This document shows positions 27,510-34,859 of a stretch of DNA of 35,831 nucleotides, one piece after another; positions within the stretch are counted from its first letter, which is position 1; every line of letters starts with the position of its first letter. Source of the stretch: Paracoccaceae bacterium. GTDB taxonomy: Bacteria; Pseudomonadota; Alphaproteobacteria; Rhodobacterales; Rhodobacteraceae. The translations under genes and the position numbers were made by a program. The notes under the pieces were generated by a model. It worked only from the letters and a program-made list of their open reading frames with translations. It was not told the DNA's origin and ran no database searches. Location: assembly GCA_028874915.1 (NCBI GenBank), contig JAPPHA010000068.1, positions 41,897 to 77,727 of the forward strand, given 5' to 3'.

Positions 27510-29087
27510 TCATGTCGACGGCATCGGTTTCCCTGCCCGGCCCGTGTCGTTCGGTTGGTCTTGGACTGCCGAATCCGCGGTGACTTCCGGCAGATGGTCG
27601 AAGGCCCACGCGTTGTAGCTGCCGACACCTCGATACCAGACCACATCCTGGCCGTCCGTCTCACCATGATTCCATCGGGGAGGTTCGCCCATCCGGCCGG
27701 CCTCAAGAACGAGGTGCCGTTGCCGTTGGCTTCGAAGGATCTTGGCCGTCAGCGTCGTCACATCCCAAGTCGCGGATGTCTCGGCCGCGAACGCCGCCAC
27801 GGTCTCCGCGTGCAGGGGATCAACTGCAAGATTGTTCAATTCCCGAGGGTCAGCCTCAAGATCGAAGAGCAGCGGCGGGTCCGCGGGTGAACCGACGTAC
27901 TTCCATCGCCCTCGGCGGATCATCAGAATGGGCGCCAGTGCCGCTTCGGCCAGGTACTCGGCACGGACGGTCCGTTTCGGTGGCGGATCGCCCAGATCCA
28001 GAAGCGTGGCCAGATCAATTCCTGCAATCGGTCCGACCGGATCCGACCATGGCGAACCGGAGGCGAGACCGCACAGGGTCGGGAGGAGATCAACGAGTGA
28101 AGCCAGTTCGCGGACCCTTTGGGGCGCCAACCAGGGAGCGTTGAGGATCAGCGGCACGCGGAGCGACGGTTCGAAGAAGTGTTTCTTGAACCAGAGTCCA
28201 CGCTCCCCGAGCATGTCGCCGTGATCCGACGTAAATACGACTGCGGTTCGCCGGTCGGCTCCGGTCTCCGCGAGCGCTGCAAGGATGCGGCCGACCAACC
28301 GGTCAATGTAGCTGATGGAACCGAAATAGGCCCTCCGGGCCCGCTGGACATCGGCTTCGGGAAACGCTCGACCGAGGAATCCAAAATCCTCCAGCAACCG
28401 GAGTGAATGCGCATCTTGCCGTTCGGCCGGCAACGGACCGACCTCCGGCAGGGGGATGTCCGTACCGGAATAGAGTTCCCAGTCCCGCCGCAGGCACAGA
28501 TAGGGTTCATGGGGATGCGTAAAGGACACCTGCAGAAAAAATGGCCGTTCGTCACGTGAACGGGCGATGTCATAGAGTTCGCCGATGGCGCGGTGGGCAA
28601 CTTCTTCGTCGAAATCGATCTGAATGCTGCGGGCGGCAACGCCGGAAACTTGCACGGACCGCGGGTCGTTGGTGTCACGTTTGCCTTCGTCGCCCCAGTT
28701 CGGAACCCAGCTGAAGTCCGCCGGATAGAGATCCGGCGTCAGCCGCTTCTCGAATCCATGGTACTGGTCGGGGCCGATGAAATGCATCTTTCCGGACAGG
28801 GCGGTCCGATAGCCCATTGCCCGCAGGTAGTGGGCATAGGTGGGAATGGACGCCGGCATTTCCGCTGCATTGTCGTAGGCGCCGACCGTCGACGCCAACT
28901 GACCGGTCGCCATGGAGAAACGCGACGGCGCGCAGAGCGGAACGTTGCAGTAGGCATTCTCGAAGACAACGCCCTCCTCCGCCAGCCGGTCTATGTTCGG
29001 GGAAACGCACGTCCGGTTGCCGTAAGGGCGAAGGAAAGCGGCACCCAGCTGGTCGACCTGAATGAAAAGGATGTTGGGCTTTCGCAT
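27510..29087 (-). CDS. Choline-sulfatase-like sulfatase (type I)
   Basis: 525 residues from the ATG at 29087, which has a G-rich ribosome site. There is no signal peptide, so it is cytoplasmic as expected for choline-sulfatase (BetC). Sulfatase features: metal-site VDQ near residue 12, the formylglycine motif CAPSR at 52-56, SGKMHF at 98-103, and SDHGDMLGERGLWFKKHFFE from 287. The stretches GAYDNAAEMPASIPTYAHYL and FTHPHEPYLCLRRDWELY match the BetC group closely. The C-terminal tail, which in characterised choline-sulfatases helps form the active site of the neighbouring subunit, keeps LRSQRQRHLVLEA but its last part (WYRGVGSYNAWAF) differs from the usual YMRNHMDL-like end. Substrate may therefore be choline-O-sulfate or a related sulfate ester. 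It is divergent from an amino-acid-type ABC importer. Confidence 0.85.
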   Translation of the reverse strand: MRKPNILFIQVDQLGAAFLRPYGNRTCVSPNIDRLAEEGVVFENAYCNVPLCAPSRFSMATGQLASTVGAYDNAAEMPASIPTYAHYLRAMGYRTALSGKMHFIGPDQYHGFEKRLTPDLYPADFSWVPNWGDEGKRDTNDPRSVQVSGVAARSIQIDFDEEVAHRAIGELYDIARSRDERPFFLQVSFTHPHEPYLCLRRDWELYSGTDIPLPEVGPLPAERQDAHSLRLLEDFGFLGRAFPEADVQRARRAYFGSISYIDRLVGRILAALAETGADRRTAVVFTSDHGDMLGERGLWFKKHFFEPSLRVPLILNAPWLAPQRVRELASLVDLLPTLCGLASGSPWSDPVGPIAGIDLATLLDLGDPPPKRTVRAEYLAEAALAPILMIRRGRWKYVGSPADPPLLFDLEADPRELNNLAVDPLHAETVAAFAAETSATWDVTTLTAKILRSQRQRHLVLEAGRMGEPPRWNHGETDGQDVVWYRGVGSYNAWAFDHLPEVTADSAVQDQPNDTGRAGKPMPST

Positions 29088-29236
29088 CACCGTCCCCCCA
29101 GGCGCCGCCAGGCACGGATCCCCGGTCCGTCCGCCGCCTTTGTCGCACGTCCGCATTGTCGACTTCCTCGGTTGAACTTGGTAGCTTTCCAGTGCGTTTT
29201 TTCTGGCGCCGTCATGATCTCGCGTGTGGATTCCGA

Positions 29237-29914
29237 ATGGTGGAATGGAATTTCCTGGCAGTCCTTGCCGATGCCGATCTTCTGCTGCAGGGGCTCGTCA
29301 ACACGCTCAAGGTGACGTTTCTCGCACTGCTCTTCGGCATTCCGCTCGGTCTCGTCCTGTCGCTCTGCCGCCTGGCGCGGGCCCGGTTCCTCTCGATGCC
29401 GGCCGCCTTCATCGTGGAATTCTTCAGGACAACCCCACCGCTGGTCCAGTTGTTCTGGTTCTTTTTTGCATTGCCGATCCTGATCGATGTCCGCATGACC
29501 CCGTATATTGCAGCCATCGTGACCTTTTCCATCCAGTCGGCTGCCTTTTTCGCGGAGATCTTCCGAGGCGGAATTCAATCCATCGACCGAGGCCAGTGGG
29601 AGGGGGCGCAGGCCATCGGCATGAACCACTGGCAGTCGCTCCGCCGGATCATCCTGCCCCAGGCCGTCAAGCGGATGATTCCGGCTTTCATGGAACGCTC
29701 GATCGAGCTTCTCAAGACCACCACGCTGGTTTCAACCGTCGCCTATACGGACCTCATGTTCCAGGCGAACGACCTCGCTCAGAAGACCTTTCGGCCACTC
29801 GAGGTCTATACGGTTGTGGCCGTGATGTACTTCGTGGTGATCTTCGTCTTCAGCCAACTGTCGATCCGGGTCGAATACCGCCTCGCCCGATCCGGCGAGA
29901 GCACGGTGCGCTGA
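29237..29914 (+). CDS. Amino-acid-type ABC transporter permease (HisM/GlnP family), first subunit
   Basis: A 225-residue inner-membrane permease of the polar amino acid family. The ATG at 29237 (MVEWNFLA) is chosen over 29156, which overlaps the divergent promoter region. It shows about five helices with GLVNTLKVTFLALLFGIPLG near the start and the family signature VEFFRTTPPLVQLFWFFFAL. The cytoplasmic EAA loop that docks the ATPase is EGAQAIGMNHWQSLRRIILP. It lies 3 bp from the second permease gene. The order is permease-permease-ATPase-binding protein. Confidence 0.92.
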   Translation: MVEWNFLAVLADADLLLQGLVNTLKVTFLALLFGIPLGLVLSLCRLARARFLSMPAAFIVEFFRTTPPLVQLFWFFFALPILIDVRMTPYIAAIVTFSIQSAAFFAEIFRGGIQSIDRGQWEGAQAIGMNHWQSLRRIILPQAVKRMIPAFMERSIELLKTTTLVSTVAYTDLMFQANDLAQKTFRPLEVYTVVAVMYFVVIFVFSQLSIRVEYRLARSGESTVR

Positions 29915-29917
29915 GCG

Positions 29918-30583
29918 ATGGGCCACGACTGGGATTTTGTCACCATCGCCCAGAACTGGGGGGTCCTCTGGGTCGGACTGAAGGGGACGCTGGTCATTTT
30001 TTCGGTGACCGTGGTGCTCGGTCTCGGGGGAGGCCTGATTGTCGGAATCTGCCGCTATATCCGCCATCCGGTGTCCCGTTGGCCCGCGATGACATTCATC
30101 GAAGTCTTCCGAAACACGCCGGTTCTTGTCCAGATCATCTGGTTCTACTACGCTTTTCCAATACTGACCGGAATCGAGGTCGACCCGTTCCTGGCCGCAA
30201 CGCTCGGCATCTCTCTCAACACGATGGCCTTCTCGGCCGAGATCTACCGCGCCGGAATCCAGTCGATCGAACCGGGCCAGTGGGAAGCCGGCAAAGCCAT
30301 CGGCATGACGTATTCCCAGGCCCTGCGCCGTGTGATCCTGCCGGTCGCCATCAAGCGGGTGCTTCCGGCACTCACAAACCGGGGCATCGAGGTGTTCAAG
30401 ATGTCAACGCTGGCCTCGGTGGTCGCCTATATCGAAACCCTGAACCAGGCCAAGCTGATCGCCGATCTCAATTTCAACCCGATCGAATCCTACACCGTCG
30501 TGGCGTTGATCTTTTTCGTCGTGCTCTACCCGGTTGTCCAGGCGACCTACGCCCTGGAGCGGACACTGGCAAAGGGAGACTGA
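29918..30583 (+). CDS. Amino-acid-type ABC transporter permease, second subunit
   Basis: A 221-residue paralogue of the preceding permease and its likely heterodimer partner. The ATG at 29918 follows the previous stop by 3 bp. Family motifs are GLKGTLVIFSVTVVLGLGGG near the N-terminus, FIEVFRNTPVLVQIIWFYYA, and the EAA loop EAGKAIGMTYSQALRRVILP. About five helices are visible. Complete and normal in length; 10 bp separate it from the ATPase start. Confidence 0.92.
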   Translation: MGHDWDFVTIAQNWGVLWVGLKGTLVIFSVTVVLGLGGGLIVGICRYIRHPVSRWPAMTFIEVFRNTPVLVQIIWFYYAFPILTGIEVDPFLAATLGISLNTMAFSAEIYRAGIQSIEPGQWEAGKAIGMTYSQALRRVILPVAIKRVLPALTNRGIEVFKMSTLASVVAYIETLNQAKLIADLNFNPIESYTVVALIFFVVLYPVVQATYALERTLAKGD

Positions 30584-30593
30584 AGGCCGGCCC

Positions 30594-31370
30594 ATGACGG
30601 ACAGTGTCATCCGCATCGAAAACCTGCACAAGAGTTTCGGCAGTCTCGAAGTCCTCGGCGGCATCGACCTCGATGTCCGGGCCGGCGAGACAGTCACCGT
30701 ACTCGGGTCCAGCGGTTCGGGGAAGAGTACGCTTCTTCGCTGCATCAACTTCATGGAGATGCCGAGCGAGGGACGGATCTACCTGCACGGCGACCTCATC
30801 GGAACGGACGAGGGTGGAAGCGTCCGTTATTCGGAGTCGGAACTCTGCCGGATTCGCACCCGAATTGGCATGGTCTTCCAGCACTTCAACCTGTTTCCGC
30901 ACATGACAGTTCTGAAGAATGTCATGGAAGGTCAGGTGACGGTCCTCGGCCGGCGGGCCGGTGCGGCCGAGGCCAAGGCGCGGGAACAGCTCGAACGGGT
31001 CGGTCTCTCGGACAAGGCAGACGAGTATCCGGCGCGATTGTCCGGCGGGCAAAAACAACGGGTGGCGATTGCCAGGGCCCTGGCGATGGATCCCGATGTC
31101 ATGCTCTTTGACGAGGTGACGTCGGCACTCGATCCGGAACTCGTCGGCGAAGTGCTCCGGACCATCCGGCAACTGGCGGATGACGGCATGACGATGCTGG
31201 TCGTGACCCATGAACTCGGTTTCGCATATCATGTCGCCAACCGGGTGCTGTTCATCAGTGACGGCCGAATCCTGGAGCAGGGGGAGCCGAGGCAGATTCT
31301 GCGCGAGCCGGCGACCCGGCGGATGCAGGAGTTTCTGGACGGACACGCCCAGTTTCGGCTACCCTTCTGA
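30594..31370 (+). CDS. Amino-acid-type ABC transporter ATP-binding protein
   Basis: A 258-residue ABC ATPase of the GlnQ/HisP class. ATG at 30594 with an AAGG element upstream. Walker A GSSGSGKS at 38-45, Q-loop VFQHFN near 94-99, ABC signature LSGGQKQRVAIARA from 149, Walker B VMLFDEVTSALD ending near 180, and H-loop VVTHELGFAYH. It has a typical small insertion (TDEGGSVRYSES, about 71-82) after the first beta-sheet subdomain, seen in some members. It energises the two permeases just upstream. Complete. Confidence 0.95.
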   Translation: MTDSVIRIENLHKSFGSLEVLGGIDLDVRAGETVTVLGSSGSGKSTLLRCINFMEMPSEGRIYLHGDLIGTDEGGSVRYSESELCRIRTRIGMVFQHFNLFPHMTVLKNVMEGQVTVLGRRAGAAEAKAREQLERVGLSDKADEYPARLSGGQKQRVAIARALAMDPDVMLFDEVTSALDPELVGEVLRTIRQLADDGMTMLVVTHELGFAYHVANRVLFISDGRILEQGEPRQILREPATRRMQEFLDGHAQFRLPF

Positions 31371-31447
31371 GCGTTGTGTCTCGACCGGGAGCCGGACGGA
31401 GACACAGGACAACCTGACGAAACCCAGAACAGACAAGGAGTTCGCAC

Positions 31448-32287
31448 ATGAAATCGATCGTGAAGACCCTGGGAGCCCTGACCGCCGCCGCAGGCGTGCT
31501 GTTGGCGTCCGCCATCTCAGTTCCGGCCCAGTCCACCTGGGAAAAAATCCAGTCGACCGGCAAACTTCGCATGGGTGTCACACAGGCCCCGCCCTGGTAC
31601 TCGAAGAACCCGAGCACTGGCGAGTGGGACAGCGGCCTGATCGTCTCCATCGGACAGGCCATGGCCGAAGAACTCAGCGTCGAACTCGAGATGCACGAAG
31701 TCACCTGGGCGACATCAATCGCCGCTCTTCAGGCCGACAAGATCGACATGATGTTCCTGGACCCGACGCCGAAACGGGCGATCGTGGTCGACTATCCGTT
31801 CCAACCCCTTCTCTATATCTCTCTGGCAGTGCTGGCCCGGGACGACCTGCCGGCGGAAAGCTGGGCAGATCTGAACTCACCTGATGTGTCGATCGCTGTC
31901 CCGCAAGCCAGCAGCATGGATGCCTTCCTGACCCGCAACGTTCCCAACGCCGACATCCAGCGGTTCCCGGACAATGGCGCCTCGCTCGCCGCGTTCCAGT
32001 CGGGCCGGGTCGACGCCGTGTCGCTGTTTCACCCGCCACTCCTGGCCGCCCGCAAGAAGTTCGGCAAGGGCAAGATCGTGATTCCGACGCCTGCCTTCAG
32101 TTCGCCTTCTTCGATTGCCGTCCGGCGGGAGGCGGACAAGACGTTCCGCGACTGGGTCAGCCATACCATTTTCTTCTACTATGAAACCGGACGGACCCAG
32201 CGCTGGTACGAGGAGTTCCTTGAGGGTTTCGGCCTTGATCCGAAGGCATCTCCGGTCATCCAGAAAGAACTTCTGTACTCAAATTAG
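31448..32287 (+). CDS. Amino-acid-type ABC transporter substrate-binding protein (SBP_bac_3 family)
   Basis: A 279-residue exported protein. Signal peptide residues 1-27 (VPAQ before Ser). Ribosome site AAGGAG about 6 bases before the ATG at 31448. The family opening GKLRMGVTQAPPW is followed by R110 in DPTPKRAIVVDYPF, the position of the Arg that binds the alpha-carboxylate in this family. The second hallmark, an Asp at the end of a GRxDAVxxD pattern that binds the alpha-amino group, is not kept: GRVDAVSLFHPP has Phe194 there. The ligand may therefore lack a free alpha-amino group. It is the last gene of the ABC operon and is followed by a hairpin that could limit read-through. Confidence 0.9.
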   Translation: MKSIVKTLGALTAAAGVLLASAISVPAQSTWEKIQSTGKLRMGVTQAPPWYSKNPSTGEWDSGLIVSIGQAMAEELSVELEMHEVTWATSIAALQADKIDMMFLDPTPKRAIVVDYPFQPLLYISLAVLARDDLPAESWADLNSPDVSIAVPQASSMDAFLTRNVPNADIQRFPDNGASLAAFQSGRVDAVSLFHPPLLAARKKFGKGKIVIPTPAFSSPSSIAVRREADKTFRDWVSHTIFFYYETGRTQRWYEEFLEGFGLDPKASPVIQKELLYSN

Positions 32288-32317
32288 GACTCCTTTCGAT
32301 GTCCGGAATGACCGGAA

Positions 32318-32337
32318 GGTCCGGTTCGGTCCGGACC
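32318..32337 (+). other. Small hairpin downstream of the binding-protein gene
   Basis: GGTCCGG and CCGGACC (32318-32324 and 32331-32337) are perfect 7-base arms with a 6-base loop, 30 bp after the binding-protein stop and upstream of the stronger hairpin at 32355. It may protect the 3' end of the ABC operon transcript. Confidence 0.35.
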
Positions 32338-32354
32338 CTGGGCAATCCCACCAT

Positions 32355-32389
32355 GGGCGGCGGCAACGGCCACGGCCGCCGCCCGTTTT
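32355..32389 (+). terminator. Candidate intrinsic terminator after the ABC operon
   Basis: GGGCGGCGGC (32355-32364), a 10-base loop, and GCCGCCGCCC (32375-32384) form a 10-bp all-GC perfect stem, followed at once by GTTTT. This is a conventional rho-independent layout with a short T run. It separates the binding-protein gene from the downstream aminotransferase, which suggests full termination or attenuation between them. Confidence 0.6.
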
Positions 32390-32486
32390 CGGATTCGGGT
32401 CCGTCCCGTTTCCCGGCCTTCAGCCCCGGAGGCCTCCGTGACCATGGCCAAACGGCACAATTGCCGACAGAGGATGTCCTTCAGAA

Positions 32487-33437
32487 TTGACCTCGCCTGC
32501 CGCTCAAATCTCGACCCACGATGCACCGGACGACCGCCGAAACCGGGACATTCTAATCTATGTGAACGGTACCCTGAAGCCGCGGCGGGATGCCGTGGTC
32601 TCCGTCTATGACAGCGGATTCATGCTGGGTGACGGTATCTGGGAAGGCCTGCGGCTGCATGACGGCTGCATTCCGTTTCTCGACGAGCATTTGGACAGGC
32701 TCTACGGAGCGGCAATGTTCATCGATCTCGACATCGGTCTTTCGCCAAACGAACTGAAATCGGCGATTGGGGCAACGCTTGCCGCCAATGGCATGACGAA
32801 CGATGTCCATATTCGGCTGATGATCACCAGGGGCGAAAAGCGCCGGCCGTTCCAGCATCCCCACCTGAGCGATACCGGTCCGACAACCGTCATCATCGCC
32901 GAGCATTCGCGGGTCGATCCGAGTCGACTCGAACGGCCGATCCGGCTGCATACGGTGCCGCACCACCGCGGCCTGCCCCTGACGCAGGACGCCAAGCTCA
33001 ACAGCCATTCGAAGCTCAACTGCATCATCGCGCTCAATCATGCGATCCGCGCGGGCGCCGACGAGGCCCTGATGCTCGATCCGTACGGCTTCGTGAACAC
33101 GACCAACGCGTGCAATTTCTTCATCGTCCGACGAGGAGAGGTCTGGACCTCCACAGGTGACTACTGCATGAACGGAATCACGCGCGGAAAGGTTATCGAC
33201 ATCTGCCGCGCCAACGCCATTCCCGTCCATGTCCGCAACTTTTCGCTCGTCGACACCTACAGCGCCGACGAAGCCTTCCTCACCGGGACCTTCGGCGCCC
33301 AGACCCCGGTTTCCGAAATCGATGGCAGGACGATCGGTGACGGCCGTCCCGGCCCCATGGTGAAGCGGATCCGAAACCTTTACGAACAACTGATCAAAGA
33401 TCAGGTGAAAAGTGCCGGACGAAGGTCGCCGCCGTGA
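32487..33437 (+). CDS. Fold-type IV (branched-chain / D-amino acid type) PLP aminotransferase
   Basis: 316 residues from a TTG at 32487; no in-frame ATG lies early enough, and a GTG at 32562 would cut the family N-terminus. The fold-type IV opening is visible: IYVNGTLKPRRDAVVSVYDS then GFMLGDGIWEGLRLHDG. The expected PLP lysine is K170 in QDAKLNSHSKLN. The segment GADEALMLDPYGFV aligns with the family, but the Glu that usually contacts the PLP pyridine nitrogen (VTEGS-like) is replaced: here VNTTNACNFF, with Thr at about 205. The C-terminal half is full length (NGITRGKVIDICR, DEAFLTGTFGAQTPVSEIDG). It lies downstream of the sulfatase/ABC locus on the same strand as the transporter and may act on the imported amine or acid, which is an inference. 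Confidence 0.85.
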   Translation: MTSPAAQISTHDAPDDRRNRDILIYVNGTLKPRRDAVVSVYDSGFMLGDGIWEGLRLHDGCIPFLDEHLDRLYGAAMFIDLDIGLSPNELKSAIGATLAANGMTNDVHIRLMITRGEKRRPFQHPHLSDTGPTTVIIAEHSRVDPSRLERPIRLHTVPHHRGLPLTQDAKLNSHSKLNCIIALNHAIRAGADEALMLDPYGFVNTTNACNFFIVRRGEVWTSTGDYCMNGITRGKVIDICRANAIPVHVRNFSLVDTYSADEAFLTGTFGAQTPVSEIDGRTIGDGRPGPMVKRIRNLYEQLIKDQVKSAGRRSPP

Positions 33438-33930
33438 GACTCCCGGCACGGGTCGACCTCGGACTGCGGTGTCGTCTGCGTTTTGTCACGAAATCGATTG
33501 CCATGATCGCCTTCGATCCCGCTCGAGGGACTGACGGCAAGCATGCTTGTGACCCTGGGTTCCCTGGTCTTGGTACGGTGAGCGACGGAGCCCGCTCGAT
33601 CCCGCTCAATCGCCGGATCGAGATGACCAGGCAATGATTCCGGCCGTACGCGTGTACCCATGTAAACCCGGTTCCGAGTGCCGGGCCAGATCGTCCCTGT
33701 CCGATCTTTATTTCGAAACTGGCTGGGCCGGTCCCACGTGGCCGGTCGTCACGAACCACCGAAGTTTTTGGCGCCTGTCCAAGTCAGAGAAACCGCCAGC
33801 GCCGAATTCCTTGCTGTTGGATATAAAAACTCTCCTCACGCGTTTCTGCAGGGCCCTGACGGGACCGGCGTCGGATCCAACCCGTAGAGTCCGATTTCGA
33901 GGCTTGCAATCGGCGGTGATTCGACAACAG

Positions 33931-33948
33931 ATTGCAATAGTTTGCAAT
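33931..33948. promoter_or_regulatory. Inverted repeat ATTGCAA-N4-TTGCAAT, candidate operator
   Basis: Perfect 7-base arms separated by TAGT in an AT-rich patch, with a third TTGCAAT copy at 33904-33910. It resembles a dimeric regulator site. No adjacent gene start makes its target obvious; the nearest downstream frames open at about 33986 and 34163. Confidence 0.3.
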
Positions 33949-34162
33949 TTACCCGCTGCCGCCGTGCGTCGGCCGTGCAGGGAAATTGTTCATTGGGGGA
34001 AATTCGGCAATTCTGTTGGCGACTCTCGTAAGGTTCTGGGCCAGGGACCGGCGCACATCGCCCAGGAACACAATCGGTCGGGGCGATTCCGGAATGATCG
34101 GGCGGGCACCAGGCGACAGAGCGGCGCGGGCAGCCGGCCACGCCGACAAACCGGTTGATAAA

Positions 34163-34684
34163 ATGACGCACGCGAATGCCGTGACTGCGTCCGGCTCAAA
34201 CCGAGGTCGCGCTTCCGGTGCCGCCCGACAGCCCGAACCGTCCGCACGGCTCGCGCAGGCACGTTTTCCGAACCCCCCTGACTTCCTCGTCCCCACCAGG
34301 GCGGCCCAGGCCCAACCGGATACGACCCCGCCCACAGTTACCAACAGTTTGACCGACAACAGGCATTTGTTCGTCGGCAACATGGCCAACGGCGCGACGC
34401 CAATCGTCGGCGTGAATGTCTCTGAAGACAAACGCGGGTTCAGCGTTGGCGACCTCACGGCCTCAGCCGGCTCGCCGGGGACCTTAGGGCGTGTCGACGG
34501 GCAGTTCTGCACTGTCCCCTCATTCGCGCTGTTGAGCGGGTCGAGACCCGTCAAAAAGACTGCCCGATGGCAGCAGGAATGTCTGATGTACAATGTGCAC
34601 GAGGATGGAATCCGCTGTCTTTCGTCAACCATGGGGACACAACGGTCACTTCCTCAGGGCGTCGCTTCGGACGTTCGGCGATGA
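34163..34684 (+). pseudogene. Possible remnant of an exported protein gene
   Basis: A plus-strand frame from about 34163 to the stop at 34684 (the same frame is open from 33986). It has coding-like third-position GC across roughly 34290-34450. The readable part contains AAQAQPDTTPPTVTNSL then HLFVGNMANGATPIVGV and VSEDKRGFSVGD. This loosely recalls the 'LVSN-x-GQ ... QxFTTG' segments of repetitive secreted bacterial proteins, but the match is weak and unverified. The N-terminal part lacks a signal peptide and the end is not domain-like, so a decayed or frameshifted gene is more likely than an intact one. It lies just upstream of an exported repeat protein. Confidence 0.22.
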
Positions 34685-34844
34685 GGGGCAGTGTTCAAAT
34701 GAACGACAATGGGCTCCGGGGGGCAACCGCGCAAACCCTGTCAAATACGTCAAATGTCCGGGGGCGCAAAAAACCGTGGACTTGCGACCTCGGCCCAAAG
34801 AGCCTCCCCACCTGCTCTGGCACAGTCCCATGGACTTTCTCAAT

Positions 34845-34850
34845 GGAGGA
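34845..34850 (+). promoter_or_regulatory. Ribosome binding site (GGAGGA) of the terminal exported-protein gene
   Basis: GGAGGA, 9 bases before the ATG at 34860, is the clearest start signal in the right-hand 2 kb. It decides the start of a gene that has no stop inside the window. Confidence 0.65.
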
Positions 34851-34859
34851 TAATCGATC

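Larger units (their letters stand above)
33438..34859. other. 1.4-kb region without a confident gene
   Basis: Many short competing frames on both strands, none with a recognisable domain, and patches of lower GC (33815-33830, 33930-33960). It contains an inverted repeat ATTGCAA-N4-TTGCAAT (33931-33948) plus a further TTGCAAT at 33904, and the palindrome CAAGCATGCTTG at 33538-33549. A possible gene remnant at 34100-34490 is listed separately. No tRNA was recognised. Confidence 0.5.

Noticed and set aside
33538-33549. Palindrome CAAGCATGCTTG
   Set aside because: Short, isolated and not positioned at a gene start; compatible with chance in 35 kb.
33949-34632. 227-codon minus-strand frame with a hydrophobic stretch (LLSVKLLVTVGGVVSG)
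   Set aside because: The hydrophobic run is a by-product of the opposite strand; the plus-strand frame has better third-position GC. No start signal seen.
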